From: Curvibacter lanceolatus ATCC 14669
GTDB taxonomy: Bacteria; Pseudomonadota; Gammaproteobacteria; Burkholderiales; Burkholderiaceae_C
Assembly (NCBI RefSeq): GCF_000381265.1
Contig: NZ_KB906272.1
Location: 1 to 64,000, forward strand
Direction: 5' to 3'
Length of the DNA: 64,000 nucleotides
In this document: positions 43,579 through 52,301 of the stretch, one piece after another
How positions within the stretch are numbered: position 1 is the first letter of the stretch
Layout of the letters: each line of letters begins with the position of its first letter
Program-made: the position numbers and the translations under genes
The notes under the pieces: model-generated
The model's database searches: none
The model's input: only the letters and a program-made list of their open reading frames with translations
What the model was told of the DNA's origin: nothing

Positions 43579-44466
43579 TCAGAGCAGACCGGCGCTGCGC
43601 GCGGCCGCTTCGATGCTCTTGTAGTTCTCGACCTTGGTCGGGATGAAACGGGTGGCGCGCTGCAACTCCAGCACCTCTTTGCCCTCAGGCGTGTTCTTGT
43701 TGAGCGCCAGAAAGGCCTGGGTGATCTTGTCGCGCAAGGCCGCCGGCATGTCGGCATGCACCGACCAGTTGTAGTCGTAATACGGCGGCGTGGTGTAGAA
43801 GACCTGCACCTTGCTGGTGTCGACTTTCTTGTCGGCGACGAACTTGTCCCACACCGAGATGTTGAGGGCACCGGCCTGCACCTTGCCCGAGGCCACGGCG
43901 GCGATGGTGGCGTCGTGGGCGCCGCTGTAGGCCACGCGGCGGAAATCCTGCTCGGGGTTGAGGCCGGCCTGCAACAGAAAGCTGCGCGGCATCAGGTGAC
44001 CCGAGGTGCTGCTTTGCGAGCCGAAGCTCACATCCTTGCCCTTGAGGTCGGCCAGCGACTTGATGGCCGGGTCGGCACTGATGAAGACCGACTTGAACTT
44101 TTCGTCTTCTTCACGCTGCACCAGCGGGATGATCTTGCCGTTGGAGCGCACCTGCGCCTGCACGAAGGTGAAACCGCCGAACCAGGCCATGTCCACCTTC
44201 TTGTTGACCAGGGCCTCCACCGAGGCCGCGTAGTCGGTGACCGGCGTGTACTCCACCTTGACCGCCAGCTTGGCTTCCAGGTACTTCATCAGGGGGCCGG
44301 CCTTGCGGGCCAGCTCGGTGGGCGACTCGTCGGGAATGGCGGTCACACGCAGCACCTGCTGGGCCTGGCTCAGGGGGGCGAGGCTCAGCAGTGCGCCCGC
44401 CAGCAGGGTGCGCAAGGCAGTGGCGCGGGTGACGGAATGGGCTGTGAAAGGGGTGAACAGAGGCAT
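43579..44466 (-). CDS. phnD: PhnD-type periplasmic substrate-binding protein (phosphonate, phosphite or selenate type)
   Basis: A 295-residue exported protein with a signal peptide (about 1-35, ending SQAQQ). The mature domain shows VTAIPDESPTELARKAGPL, EYTPVTDYAASVEALVNK and DMAWFGGFTFVQA, then KDVSFGSQSSTSGHLMPRSFL. This fits the PhnD family, and in particular the subgroup that I recall being labelled as putative selenate ABC binding proteins. No C-P lyase, phosphonatase or phosphite dehydrogenase gene lies nearby, so the substrate is open. It leads the minus-strand operon. Confidence 0.85.
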   Translation of the reverse strand: MPLFTPFTAHSVTRATALRTLLAGALLSLAPLSQAQQVLRVTAIPDESPTELARKAGPLMKYLEAKLAVKVEYTPVTDYAASVEALVNKKVDMAWFGGFTFVQAQVRSNGKIIPLVQREEDEKFKSVFISADPAIKSLADLKGKDVSFGSQSSTSGHLMPRSFLLQAGLNPEQDFRRVAYSGAHDATIAAVASGKVQAGALNISVWDKFVADKKVDTSKVQVFYTTPPYYDYNWSVHADMPAALRDKITQAFLALNKNTPEGKEVLELQRATRFIPTKVENYKSIEAAARSAGLL

Positions 44467-44543
44467 GCAAAGTCCTTGCAGATCGGGATGGCCGGCAGAT
44501 TACACCGAAAGATGGGCCCGTCCAGAGGAAGGGCAACGGCTAT

Positions 44544-44789
44544 TCAGCCTTTTGGATGCAGCAGCGGGGCCGCATTTTTTTCGCGCGCGTCAGGCAGCCC
44601 CAGCACCAGAAAACAGCTGTCGCAGCGCGCATAGGCCACGGGATCGCTCAAGGGCCAGGCCAGGTGTTTGTCCTTGGTGCGGGCGCCACAGTAGACCGCC
44701 TCATCGATTTCGCTCAGCCCAGTCTGCCTGCAACGGGGGCAGATCAGCTTGGACAGGTCGATGTTGAATGCAGCAGCTTTGTTCGGCAT
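44544..44789 (-). CDS. Small zinc-ribbon-like protein
   Basis: An 81-residue protein with LICPRCRQTGLSEID, an isolated VYCGAR, and ARCDSCFLVLG: two CxxC pairs separated by about 35 residues, the spacing of a small zinc ribbon. I know no function for it. The ATG at 44789 gives the compact form; the long open frame upstream of it contains no similar composition. It stands alone between the phosphonate-type operon and a divergent kinase, with about 300 bases of leader. Confidence 0.6.
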   Translation of the reverse strand: MPNKAAAFNIDLSKLICPRCRQTGLSEIDEAVYCGARTKDKHLAWPLSDPVAYARCDSCFLVLGLPDAREKNAAPLLHPKG

Positions 44790-45093
44790 GGCAGTCCGGA
44801 AATCCGTGGGCAGGCGACAGGGTCGCGTGTGAAATGGTGCACCGATCCGACAAAACGGGATCAGGCAGGCCCCTGCACTGCATCTTGAATCAAATGCTGC
44901 ACCGCAGCAACCCTCCAGTTGTCCGACCTGCGAAATAGTTGACGATGCGGCACAGCGCGCCCGTTCAAACCTCCATTCATGCCGTTTTTGTTCGTCATTC
45001 GGACCATGCCACCCCCCCTGCTGTTGCTCAGCGGTCAAACGGTGGCACCGAGCGGATGGGGCACCGTATGATGGCAAAAAGCACCACGCCACC
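44790..45093. other. Intergenic region between the small zinc-ribbon gene and the sensor kinase
   Basis: About 300 bases without a credible gene or any repeat or hairpin that stands out. It should contain the divergent promoters of the two flanking genes, but no convincing -35 and -10 pair was found by eye. Confidence 0.5.
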
Positions 45094-46881
45094 ATGTCCG
45101 AAGCCACGGCGACGCCCACCCCTCGCAATGCCCCGCTCACCCCCTCCATTCTGATGCGGGGTTTCACCGGCTCGCGCTTGAGTTGGATGGTGGCCCTGTC
45201 GGTGCTCGCACTGCTGTCCATCGGCTGGGTCGTGGTGGTGCTGACGCTGGATCTGAAAGCCCGCGATGCCGTGGCAGCCGAAGTGCGACAGAACACCAAC
45301 CTGGCCCGCGTCCTGCAGGAACAAACGGTGCGCGTGCTGGCGTCGGTCGACCAAGCCACCCTGCGCATGCGCGATGCCGCGGTGGCGGGAGAACTGACGC
45401 CGGCCGACTATGGGCGCATTGCCAACGAAACCGGCTTGGTGCCGCAAATCCTGACCCAGCTGTCGCTGGTTGACGCCCAAGGTCGCTTCGTGGGCAGCAA
45501 CATCGACCCGACCGGTGAGAAGACCGGACACGTGGACCTGTCCTCACGTGAGCATGTGCAGGTTCACCTGGCCTCCGACAAAGTGCCCGATGCATCTCGA
45601 CAAATGAGCCTCGATGGCCTTTTCATCGGCAAGCCCGTGCTGGGCAAGGTGTCCAACAAATGGACCATCCAGCTGTCACGCAAGATCGAGCGCAGTGACG
45701 GCCGGATCCTGGGGGTGGTCGTGGCCTCACTCAATCCGGCCTACTTTGAGCAATCGTACGGCGAGGTCAATCTGGGGCCCCAAGGCGGCGTCACCTTGCT
45801 GGGCAACGACCGCAGCGTCCGTGCCCGGGTGATCGGCGGTACGCCGACCGGCATGGGCACCACCCTGTCGAACAACTCGACCATGGCGCGCCTGCCTCAG
45901 AACGAGCGGGCGGGCTGGTCCATTGTCACCAGCAACATCGACAAGATCGAACGTGTGGCCGCCTACCACCGGGTGGCCGACTACCCCTTGCGGGTGTATG
46001 TGCTGACCAGCACCGAGGGCGCCTTGAGCGACTGGCGCAGCCTGCGCAATGTGGCCGTGACGCTGATGAGCCTGCTGACCCTCGCCTCGCTGGTCGGTGC
46101 GGGGGTGTTTCTGCGCGGTCTGCGCCAGTTGGAAAACAAGAACCACGCGCTGCAGATCAGCGAGGCCCAGGCCCAATCGGCCAGCCGGGCCAAGAGCGAG
46201 TTCCTGGCCGCCGTCTCGCACGAGTTGCGCACCCCCTTGACCAGCATCCGCGGCTTTGCCGAACTGATGGAGATGCGCCTGGAGCAGCCCCGCTTCAAGG
46301 AGCAGGCGCGCATGATCCGCAAGGCGGCCGAGCACCTCAACGAGTTGCTCACCGAAATCCTGGACCTGGCCAAGGTCGAAGCCGGAGCCATGCCCGTCAC
46401 CCCCGAGGCCGTGGCCTTGACCGAGCTGCTGCAATCCACACTGGATTTCTTCAGTGTCACCGCAGCCCAGAAATCCTTGGATCTGAAATTGCAGCTGGCC
46501 CCCAGCACCCCACAGACGCTGCTGTGCGATGGACTGCGACTCAAGCAGATCCTGAACAACCTGTTGTCCAACGCGCTCAAGTTCACCCAGCAAGGCAGCG
46601 TGACCATCGAGGTGGATGGCAGTGACGACATGGTGAGCTTCCACGTGGTGGACACCGGCCCCGGCATCGCGCCCGAACTGCATGACACCATCTTCGAACG
46701 CTTCCGCCAGGGCAATGACCGCGTCAGCTACGAGCACGGCGGCACAGGCCTGGGCCTGTCGCTGTCGCGCGCGCTGGCCGGCCTGATGGGCGGCACGTTG
46801 ACCGTGCAATCCAGCCCCGGCCAGGGGGCCCGCTTCACCCTCAGCCTGCCGCGCCCGGCCCTCCCCCAGACAGCGGCCTGA
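45094..46881 (+). CDS. Orphan sensor histidine kinase with periplasmic cache-like domain
   Basis: A 595-residue inner-membrane kinase. Two membrane helices (about 29-50 and 310-335) bracket a periplasmic domain of about 250 residues typical of dCache sensors (LVDAQGRFVGSNIDPTGEKTG, RILGVVVASLNPAYFEQSY). The cytoplasmic part has the phospho-acceptor VSHELRTPLTSIRGFAEL, the N box LNNLLSNALKFT, G1 VDTGPGIAPEL, and ends near TGLGLSLSRALAGLMGG. No response regulator gene is adjacent and no receiver is attached, so the partner is elsewhere. The next gene, 68 bases downstream on the same strand, is a SiaB-like protein, which may receive or modulate the signal. Confidence 0.88.
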   Translation: MSEATATPTPRNAPLTPSILMRGFTGSRLSWMVALSVLALLSIGWVVVVLTLDLKARDAVAAEVRQNTNLARVLQEQTVRVLASVDQATLRMRDAAVAGELTPADYGRIANETGLVPQILTQLSLVDAQGRFVGSNIDPTGEKTGHVDLSSREHVQVHLASDKVPDASRQMSLDGLFIGKPVLGKVSNKWTIQLSRKIERSDGRILGVVVASLNPAYFEQSYGEVNLGPQGGVTLLGNDRSVRARVIGGTPTGMGTTLSNNSTMARLPQNERAGWSIVTSNIDKIERVAAYHRVADYPLRVYVLTSTEGALSDWRSLRNVAVTLMSLLTLASLVGAGVFLRGLRQLENKNHALQISEAQAQSASRAKSEFLAAVSHELRTPLTSIRGFAELMEMRLEQPRFKEQARMIRKAAEHLNELLTEILDLAKVEAGAMPVTPEAVALTELLQSTLDFFSVTAAQKSLDLKLQLAPSTPQTLLCDGLRLKQILNNLLSNALKFTQQGSVTIEVDGSDDMVSFHVVDTGPGIAPELHDTIFERFRQGNDRVSYEHGGTGLGLSLSRALAGLMGGTLTVQSSPGQGARFTLSLPRPALPQTAA

Positions 46882-46949
46882 AACACGGCTGACCGGCCTG
46901 GCGCCTCGTCATGGCGCCGTCATGCGCTGCCCGAAGAATGGCGCTCGTG

Positions 46950-47615
46950 ATGGCCAACAGCAACTCCATGCAAGCATTCGAACGGCAACTCGCCAGCGCG
47001 GGCTGGCGGCCCGGTTTGCCGCCTGCGCACGCAGGGGCCCCGGCACGGCCCGAACCCTCGGCCGCGCGGGTGGCCCAGGATGGCTTTGCCGCAAGCGCCC
47101 AACACCCGGGCCTGCTGTTCTTCCATGCCGGCCCCTTCAATGCCGATCTGGCCCAGGCGGCTGCCCAACGGCTGCGCCAGCGCCTCGACGAGCTGGATGC
47201 GCCCCGACACGCCAAGGAGCGCCTGCTTCGCGTGTTCAGCGCCCTGGCGCGCCACCTGGCCAGGCCGGGGCCTGATGCGGCAGAGCCCCAGGGGCGCATC
47301 GCCGTGGGCGGTCTGGGCGAGCATTTCTGGGTTCTTTGCAGCCGGCGCCTGCCCTCGGACCAAGTGGCACGGGTGCGCGCCCGACTGGACACCCTGCGCC
47401 TGCTGAGCGCCGACGAACTTGCCGTGCTCAACCCCAGCGAGCACCGGTTCGACACCCTGAGCGAAGTGGCCGGTGCGCCAGACGAACCAGGGCCTGAAGA
47501 GGGCGACTCAGGCTGGTTGCAGGTGGCCTGCAACAGCTCGGCCCCGATCGAATACGGTTTCTCGAGGCCGCTGCCCGATGGCGGCGCCCAGCTTCACGTG
47601 CGCGCCTGGATCTGA
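46950..47615 (+). CDS. SiaB-like (DUF6272) protein
   Basis: A 221-residue protein whose core (about 50-180) matches the pattern of the SiaB family: GLLFFHAGPFNADLAQAAAQ, KERLLRVFSALARHLARP, GRIAVGGLGEHFWVLCSRR and LRLLSADELAVLNP. In Pseudomonas SiaB is a small kinase that phosphorylates the antagonist SiaC to switch a diguanylate cyclase. Here no siaA, siaC or siaD gene is nearby and the residues normally around the ATP pocket look degenerate. The start is uncertain: ATGs at 46911, 46938, 46950 and 46968 are in frame and none has a clear ribosome site. Family assignment is by eye and moderate. Confidence 0.6.
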   Translation: MANSNSMQAFERQLASAGWRPGLPPAHAGAPARPEPSAARVAQDGFAASAQHPGLLFFHAGPFNADLAQAAAQRLRQRLDELDAPRHAKERLLRVFSALARHLARPGPDAAEPQGRIAVGGLGEHFWVLCSRRLPSDQVARVRARLDTLRLLSADELAVLNPSEHRFDTLSEVAGAPDEPGPEEGDSGWLQVACNSSAPIEYGFSRPLPDGGAQLHVRAWI

Positions 47616-47631
47616 CCCCCCTGCGCAAGCG

Positions 47632-48411
47632 TCACTCGGCGAGTCGGCTCACCTGCTGGTGCAGATCAAGCGCCCAGTTGCGGCGGTCTCGCCCCAGGGC
47701 GTGCTGCAGCTCGCCATAGTGCACCACCGCCACGATGGGCTCGCTGGTCAGCGTGCGCCACAGCGAGCCGACCAGGGTGTCGTCGCCCACATAGCAAGGC
47801 GCCAGCGAACGCTGACCACCGGCTGCGGTGACAAATTTCAGCGCCACCGGTTGCACCGGCGCCGCAGCCGACACCGCGGCCTGCAGCAAATTGGCATGGA
47901 AGGGCAGCACCTGCAGGCCGTCCCCGGTGGTGCCCTCGGGAAACACGGCCAGCACGTCGCCCCGCTTCAGGCTGTCGCTCATGTCGTGCACCACCCGCAT
48001 GGCGTCGCGGCGGGAGGCACGCTCGATGAACAAGGTGCCGGCCGCCGAGGCCAAAGCACCGATCAGGGGCCAGCGCCGCACCTCGGATTTGGACACGAAG
48101 CGGCAATGCCGGCTGGCGTGCAGCACCACGATGTCGAGCCAGGAGATGTGGTTGGACACCAGCAAGGCCGGCCCCAGGGGGACCGGTGTGCCCCGCACCT
48201 GCAGCGCAATGCCCAGCACCTGGAGCAAACGGCTGGCCCAGGCCTGCACCTGCATTTCGCGCTGCTCGGTGCCCAGGCGTGGAAAGCGCAGCAGCACCGT
48301 GTGCAGGCCCGCCAGCACATGCAGCAGCACGCGCAACAGGCGCCAGACAGCCTGCGGCGCCCGCAGCCAACGGCCCCGGGCACCCGCCTGACGGTGGGCG
48401 GAGAGGGTCAT
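47632..48411 (-). CDS. Lysophospholipid acyltransferase (PlsC type)
   Basis: A 259-residue 1-acyl-glycerol-3-phosphate acyltransferase-like protein. It has an N-terminal hydrophobic stretch, the catalytic motif SNHISWLD (HX4D), the substrate motif FPEGTT and a second conserved segment SAAAPVQPVALKF. The family acylates lysophosphatidate, or ornithine lipid precursors in some members; which is made here cannot be told. It lies 32 bases after pyrC' on the same strand, ending the pyr operon arm. Confidence 0.86.
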   Translation of the reverse strand: MTLSAHRQAGARGRWLRAPQAVWRLLRVLLHVLAGLHTVLLRFPRLGTEQREMQVQAWASRLLQVLGIALQVRGTPVPLGPALLVSNHISWLDIVVLHASRHCRFVSKSEVRRWPLIGALASAAGTLFIERASRRDAMRVVHDMSDSLKRGDVLAVFPEGTTGDGLQVLPFHANLLQAAVSAAAPVQPVALKFVTAAGGQRSLAPCYVGDDTLVGSLWRTLTSEPIVAVVHYGELQHALGRDRRNWALDLHQQVSRLAE

Positions 48412-48442
48412 AGCGCCGTAGAGCCCCGACTGACGCGGCGCC

Positions 48443-49750
48443 TCAGGCGCGCTCGAAGGCCACCTGGCCGCCCACCACCGTGTAGCGCACCTGGCCCGGC
48501 ATGGCCGTGCCGGTCAGCTCATAGGCGAAGGGGGTGTGCTTGCCCTGGCTGCGCAGCGCCTGCGGCAGCACCTGCCACACGGCTTCGGGGTCAAACACGC
48601 ACAGGTCGGCCACGCCACCTTCGATCACCTGGCCCACGCTGGCCTGCAAGGTGCCCAACGCCGAGCCCAGCACCTGGGCCGGGTCGCGCGTCAGCACCGA
48701 CAGCGCGCGCGGCAGGCTCAAGCCGAGGTCCTGGCCCCACTTGAGGGCCAGGCTGAGCAGCAGCTCGAAGCCGGTGGCACCGGGCTCGCTCTCGGCAAAC
48801 GGCAGGGTCTTGGCGTCTTCGTCGACCGGGTTGTGGTCGGACACCAGGGCATCGATGGTGCCATCGGCCAGTGCTTCGCGCAGGGCGTCGCGGTCGCGCT
48901 GCTGGCGCAGCGGCGGCGTGAGGCGGGCGCGGCTGTCGAAGAAGCCGATGTCGGCATCGATCAGGTGCAGCGAGTTGATGCTCACGTCGCAGCTCACGGG
49001 CAGGCCCTCGGCCTTGGCCTGGCGCACCAGGGCCACGCCGGCGGCGCTGCTCAGGCGGCACAGGTGGACCCGGGCACGGGTGCTGCGCTGCAGCTCGAAA
49101 ATGGTGTGCAGGGCGATGGTTTCGGCGGCCACCGGCACGCCGCTCAGGCCCAGGCGGGTGGCCAGGGGGCCGCTGGCGGCCACGCCCTTGCCCAGGTACA
49201 GCTCTTGCGGGCGCAGCCAGACGGTGTAGCCGAAGGTGCTGGCGTATTGCAGGGCGCGCTGCAGCACCTGGGTGCTGACCAGGGGCACCTCGGCCTGGCC
49301 GAAGCCGATGCAGCCGGCCTCGGTGAGCTCGGCCATCTCGGTCAGCACTTCGCCGGCCAGGTTGCGGGTCAGTGCCCCCAGCGGGAACAGGCGCGACTGG
49401 TGCAGCTTCTCGGCACGGAACTTGAGCATCTCGACCAGACCGGGCTCATCGAGCACCGGGTCGGTGTCGGGCAGGCAGACCACGCTGGTCACGCCGCCGG
49501 CCACGGCCGCCGCCATTTCGGATTCGAGCATGCCCTCGTGCTCGTGGCCAGGCTCGCGCAGGCGCGCCGCCAGGTCCACCAGACCCGGGGCCACCACCAG
49601 ACCGGTGGCATCGATCACGCGCTGCGGCGTGAACTCGCCCCGCAGGGCGCCAATCGACACGATGCGGCCCGCGGCCACGGCCACGTCGGCCACTTCGTCA
49701 CGGCCCGAGGCCGGGTCGATCACACGGCCGTTCTTGATCAGCAGATTCAT
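48443..49750 (-). CDS. pyrC': Dihydroorotase-like subunit PyrC' lacking the metal ligands
   Basis: A 435-residue amidohydrolase-fold protein paired with aspartate carbamoyltransferase. The usual HxH zinc motif of dihydroorotase (LHVHLREPG) reads DLAARLREPG, so both His are replaced (Ala61, Arg63). The later SDHNPVD keeps Asp but loses the final His of DHAPH. Other family landmarks are intact (FTPQRVIDATGLVVAPG, CRLSSAAGVALV). It is therefore the inactive PyrC' (PyrX) type found in Pseudomonas, where it is needed for PyrB assembly. An active PyrC should lie elsewhere. It overlaps nothing but follows pyrB by 14 bases. Confidence 0.88.
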   Translation of the reverse strand: MNLLIKNGRVIDPASGRDEVADVAVAAGRIVSIGALRGEFTPQRVIDATGLVVAPGLVDLAARLREPGHEHEGMLESEMAAAVAGGVTSVVCLPDTDPVLDEPGLVEMLKFRAEKLHQSRLFPLGALTRNLAGEVLTEMAELTEAGCIGFGQAEVPLVSTQVLQRALQYASTFGYTVWLRPQELYLGKGVAASGPLATRLGLSGVPVAAETIALHTIFELQRSTRARVHLCRLSSAAGVALVRQAKAEGLPVSCDVSINSLHLIDADIGFFDSRARLTPPLRQQRDRDALREALADGTIDALVSDHNPVDEDAKTLPFAESEPGATGFELLLSLALKWGQDLGLSLPRALSVLTRDPAQVLGSALGTLQASVGQVIEGGVADLCVFDPEAVWQVLPQALRSQGKHTPFAYELTGTAMPGQVRYTVVGGQVAFERA

Positions 49751-49764
49751 GGTGTTGCTCTCCC

Positions 49765-50727
49765 TCAGGCCTCGTTGCCGGCCACGATGCTCATCACGGC
49801 CATGCGGACCGCGATGCCGAAAGTGACCTGGGGCAGGATCACCGATTGCTTGCCGTCCACCACGGCCGAGTCGATCTCGACGCCGCGGTTGATCGGGCCC
49901 GGGTGCATCACGATGGCATCGGGCTTGGCCAGCTGCAGCTTTTCCTCGGTCAGGCCGAAGCTCTTGAAGAACTCCTGGCTGGAGGGCAGCAGCGCGCCGC
50001 TCATGCGTTCGTTCTGCAGGCGCAGCATGATCACCACGTCGCAGTCCTTGATGCCCTCTTCGAGGGTGTGGAACACCTTCACGCCCATCTGCGCCATGTC
50101 GCTGGGCACCAGGGTCTTGGGGCCCACCACGCGCACCTCGGCACAGCCCAGGGTGGTCAGGCCGTGGATGTCGGAGCGTGCCACCCGCGAGTGCAGCACG
50201 TCGCCCACGATGGCCACCGTGAGGTTGGAGAAATCCTTCTTGTAGTGGCGGATGGTGAACATGTCGAGCAGCCCCTGGGTGGGGTGCGCATGGCGGCCAT
50301 CGCCGGCATTGATCACGTGCACATGGGGGGCCACGTGTTGGGCGATGAGGTAGGGCGCGCCCGACTCGCTGTGCCGCACCACGAACAGGTCGGCTGCCAT
50401 GGCCGACAGGTTGGCAATGGTGTCGAGCAGCGACTCGCCCTTGGAGGCCGAGGAGCGCGCGATGTCGAGGTTGATCACGTCGGCCGACAGCCGCTTGGCC
50501 GCGATCTCGAAGGTGGTGCGGGTGCGGGTGCTGTTCTCGAAGAACAGGTTGAACACGCTCTTGCCGCGCAGCAGGGGCACTTTCTTGACCTCGCGGTCGC
50601 TGACGCTGACAAAGTTGGCCGCCGTGTCCAGGATGTGGGTCACGATGTCCTTGGGCAGGCCTTCGATGGAGAGCAGGTGGATCAGCTCGCCGTTCTTGTT
50701 GAGTTGGGGGTTTCGTTTGTGGAGCAT
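49765..50727 (-). CDS. pyrB: Aspartate carbamoyltransferase catalytic subunit
   Basis: Makes carbamoyl-aspartate in pyrimidine synthesis. The 320-residue protein has the carbamoyl-phosphate loop [13 protein letters not shown], the swinging loop around [24 protein letters not shown] and the C-terminal [13 protein letters not shown]. The start [13 protein letters not shown] is the family N-terminus; an ATG nine codons upstream is possible. No pyrI regulatory gene is present, in line with the PyrB-PyrC' complex type. It follows pyrR by 28 bases. Confidence 0.95.
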   Translation of the reverse strand: MLHKRNPQLNKNGELIHLLSIEGLPKDIVTHILDTAANFVSVSDREVKKVPLLRGKSVFNLFFENSTRTRTTFEIAAKRLSADVINLDIARSSASKGESLLDTIANLSAMAADLFVVRHSESGAPYLIAQHVAPHVHVINAGDGRHAHPTQGLLDMFTIRHYKKDFSNLTVAIVGDVLHSRVARSDIHGLTTLGCAEVRVVGPKTLVPSDMAQMGVKVFHTLEEGIKDCDVVIMLRLQNERMSGALLPSSQEFFKSFGLTEEKLQLAKPDAIVMHPGPINRGVEIDSAVVDGKQSVILPQVTFGIAVRMAVMSIVAGNEA

Positions 50728-50755
50728 GGCAATTCCCGGTGGTTCAGGCGACATC

Positions 50756-51262
50756 TCAGGCTTGTTCGACGTGGAAGCTGAAGCCACCGGCCTCGCTGCG
50801 TGCCAGCGCCAGCGTGCTGGCTGCCGGCAGGGCGACTCGGGCCGCCGCGTAGTCGGCCTGGATGGGCAGCTGACGCCCGCCCCGGTCCACCAGCACGGCC
50901 AGGCGCACGCTGGCCGGGCGGCCGTAGTCGAACAGCTCGTTGATCACGGCGCGCAGGGTGCGGCCGGTGTAGAGCACGTCGTCGAGCAGCAGGATGTCGG
51001 CGCCATTGACGTCGAAGGGCAGCAGGGTCTGGCCGGCCGAACTCAGGCCGCGCTGGGCAAAGTCGTCGCGGTGCAGGGCCGATGAGATCACGCCCGGCGC
51101 GCCGGGCAGGCCCAGCTCTTTTTGCAGGCGCTCGACCAGCCAGGCGCCGCCCGAGGTGATGCCCACCAGGCGGGTTTCAGGCCCCATCAGGGAACGGACA
51201 CCGCGCACCAGCTCGCGGTAAAGTGCTTCGGCATCCAGGACCAGGCTTCCGGTGGAACTCAA
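50756..51262 (-). CDS. pyrR: PyrR, pyrimidine regulator / uracil phosphoribosyltransferase
   Basis: A 168-residue PRTase-fold protein with the PRPP motif [16 protein letters not shown] and [12 protein letters not shown]. In Gram-negative bacteria PyrR may act mainly as a uracil phosphoribosyltransferase or regulator without mRNA attenuation. The start is TTG at 51262, supported by GAGGAG six to seven bases upstream and by an overlap with the ruvX stop (TTGA). No ATG is available nearby. Confidence 0.9.
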   Translation of the reverse strand: MSSTGSLVLDAEALYRELVRGVRSLMGPETRLVGITSGGAWLVERLQKELGLPGAPGVISSALHRDDFAQRGLSSAGQTLLPFDVNGADILLLDDVLYTGRTLRAVINELFDYGRPASVRLAVLVDRGGRQLPIQADYAAARVALPAASTLALARSEAGGFSFHVEQA

Positions 51263-51684
51263 GGCAGACTCCTCAAAAACTGTTCAAGAATGATGCACGC
51301 CGAGGCCGCATCGGCATCGGCGGCACCCAGGGAATGGGCTTCGGTGGTGCTGTAGCGCTCGTCCACCTCGAACACCTGCAGGCCGTAACGGCCCTTGAGC
51401 TGGCGCGCGAAACGGCGCGCCTTGATGGTGTTCTCGTGTTCGGCGCCGTCGGGGTGGAAGGGCACGCCCACCACCAGGGCGTCGGGCTGCCACTCGGCCA
51501 GCACCTTGGCGATCGCCTCGAAGCGGCGGTCGCCTTCGGCGGCAATGGTCTTTTGCGGCGTGGCCGACCGGGTGAACCGATTGCCCACCGCCACCCCGGT
51601 GCGCTTGGCACCGTAGTCAAAAGCCAGAAACGATTGGAACTGGGCAGGAACCGCTGGAACGCCGGGGCGGTCAGCAGTGCTCAT
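51259..51684 (-). CDS. ruvX: Putative pre-16S rRNA nuclease / Holliday junction resolvase YqgF (RuvX)
   Basis: A 141-residue RNase H-fold protein: FLAFDYGAKRTGVAVGN near the N-terminus, ALVVGVPFHPDG, and VDERYSTTEA, whose acidic residues form the nuclease site. The family processes the 5' end of 16S rRNA; the resolvase name is historical. It is coupled to yqgE (ATGA) and to pyrR (TTGA). Confidence 0.93.
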   Translation of the reverse strand: MSTADRPGVPAVPAQFQSFLAFDYGAKRTGVAVGNRFTRSATPQKTIAAEGDRRFEAIAKVLAEWQPDALVVGVPFHPDGAEHENTIKARRFARQLKGRYGLQVFEVDERYSTTEAHSLGAADADAASACIILEQFLRSLP

Positions 51685-52280
51685 GCGTGCCCCGCCTCAG
51701 GCGACAGCATCCAGGCCTGCAGGCCCAGCAAGGCCAGGGCCTGGTCGTAACGCTGTTCGATGGGGGTGTCGAAGATCACGCGGCTGTCGGCGTCGACCGT
51801 GAGCCAGCTGTTTTCAGCCAGCTCGGATTCGAGCTGGCCACCGCTCCAGGACGAATAGCCCAGGGTGACGATGACCCGGCGCGGGCCGGCGCCGGTGGCC
51901 AGCGCCTCCAGCACATCGCGCGAGGTGGTCATTTCGAGCCCCCCGGGGATGGTCATGGTGGAGGCGTAGGCCGACTGGTCGCCCTCGGGCGTGTCGGCCA
52001 CCATGGCGTCGTGCAGCACGAAGCCGCGTTCGGTCTGGACCGGGCCGCCTTGCAGCACCGGGGCGTCGGACAGGTCGGACCGACGCAAAGACAGATCGAC
52101 CTTGTCAAACAAGGCCTTGAGTGAAAGATCGCTGGGTTTGTTGATGATGAGGCCCAGCGCGCCGCGCTCGCTGTGCTCGCACAGGTAAACCACACTGCGC
52201 GCAAAAGCCTCATCCTCCAGCCCGGGCATGGCGATCAGGAAATGATTCGTCAGGTTGATGGGGGCAGAATCAGAAGGCAT
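51681..52280 (-). CDS. YqgE/AlgH family protein
   Basis: A 199-residue protein of the AlgH/YqgE family, which I recognise by LTNHFLIAMPGLEDEAFARSVVYLCEH, GALGLIINKP, PVLQGGPVQTERGFVLH and GYSSWSGGQLESELAENSW. The fold is known but the function is not settled. It begins the yqgE-ruvX-pyrR-pyrB-pyrC' operon. The start is 21 bases from the divergent photolyase start, so the promoters of both must overlap coding sequence. Confidence 0.94.
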   Translation of the reverse strand: MPSDSAPINLTNHFLIAMPGLEDEAFARSVVYLCEHSERGALGLIINKPSDLSLKALFDKVDLSLRRSDLSDAPVLQGGPVQTERGFVLHDAMVADTPEGDQSAYASTMTIPGGLEMTTSRDVLEALATGAGPRRVIVTLGYSSWSGGQLESELAENSWLTVDADSRVIFDTPIEQRYDQALALLGLQAWMLSPEAGHA

Positions 52281-52301
52281 CCCGCGATTTTAACGGTCCC
52301 T

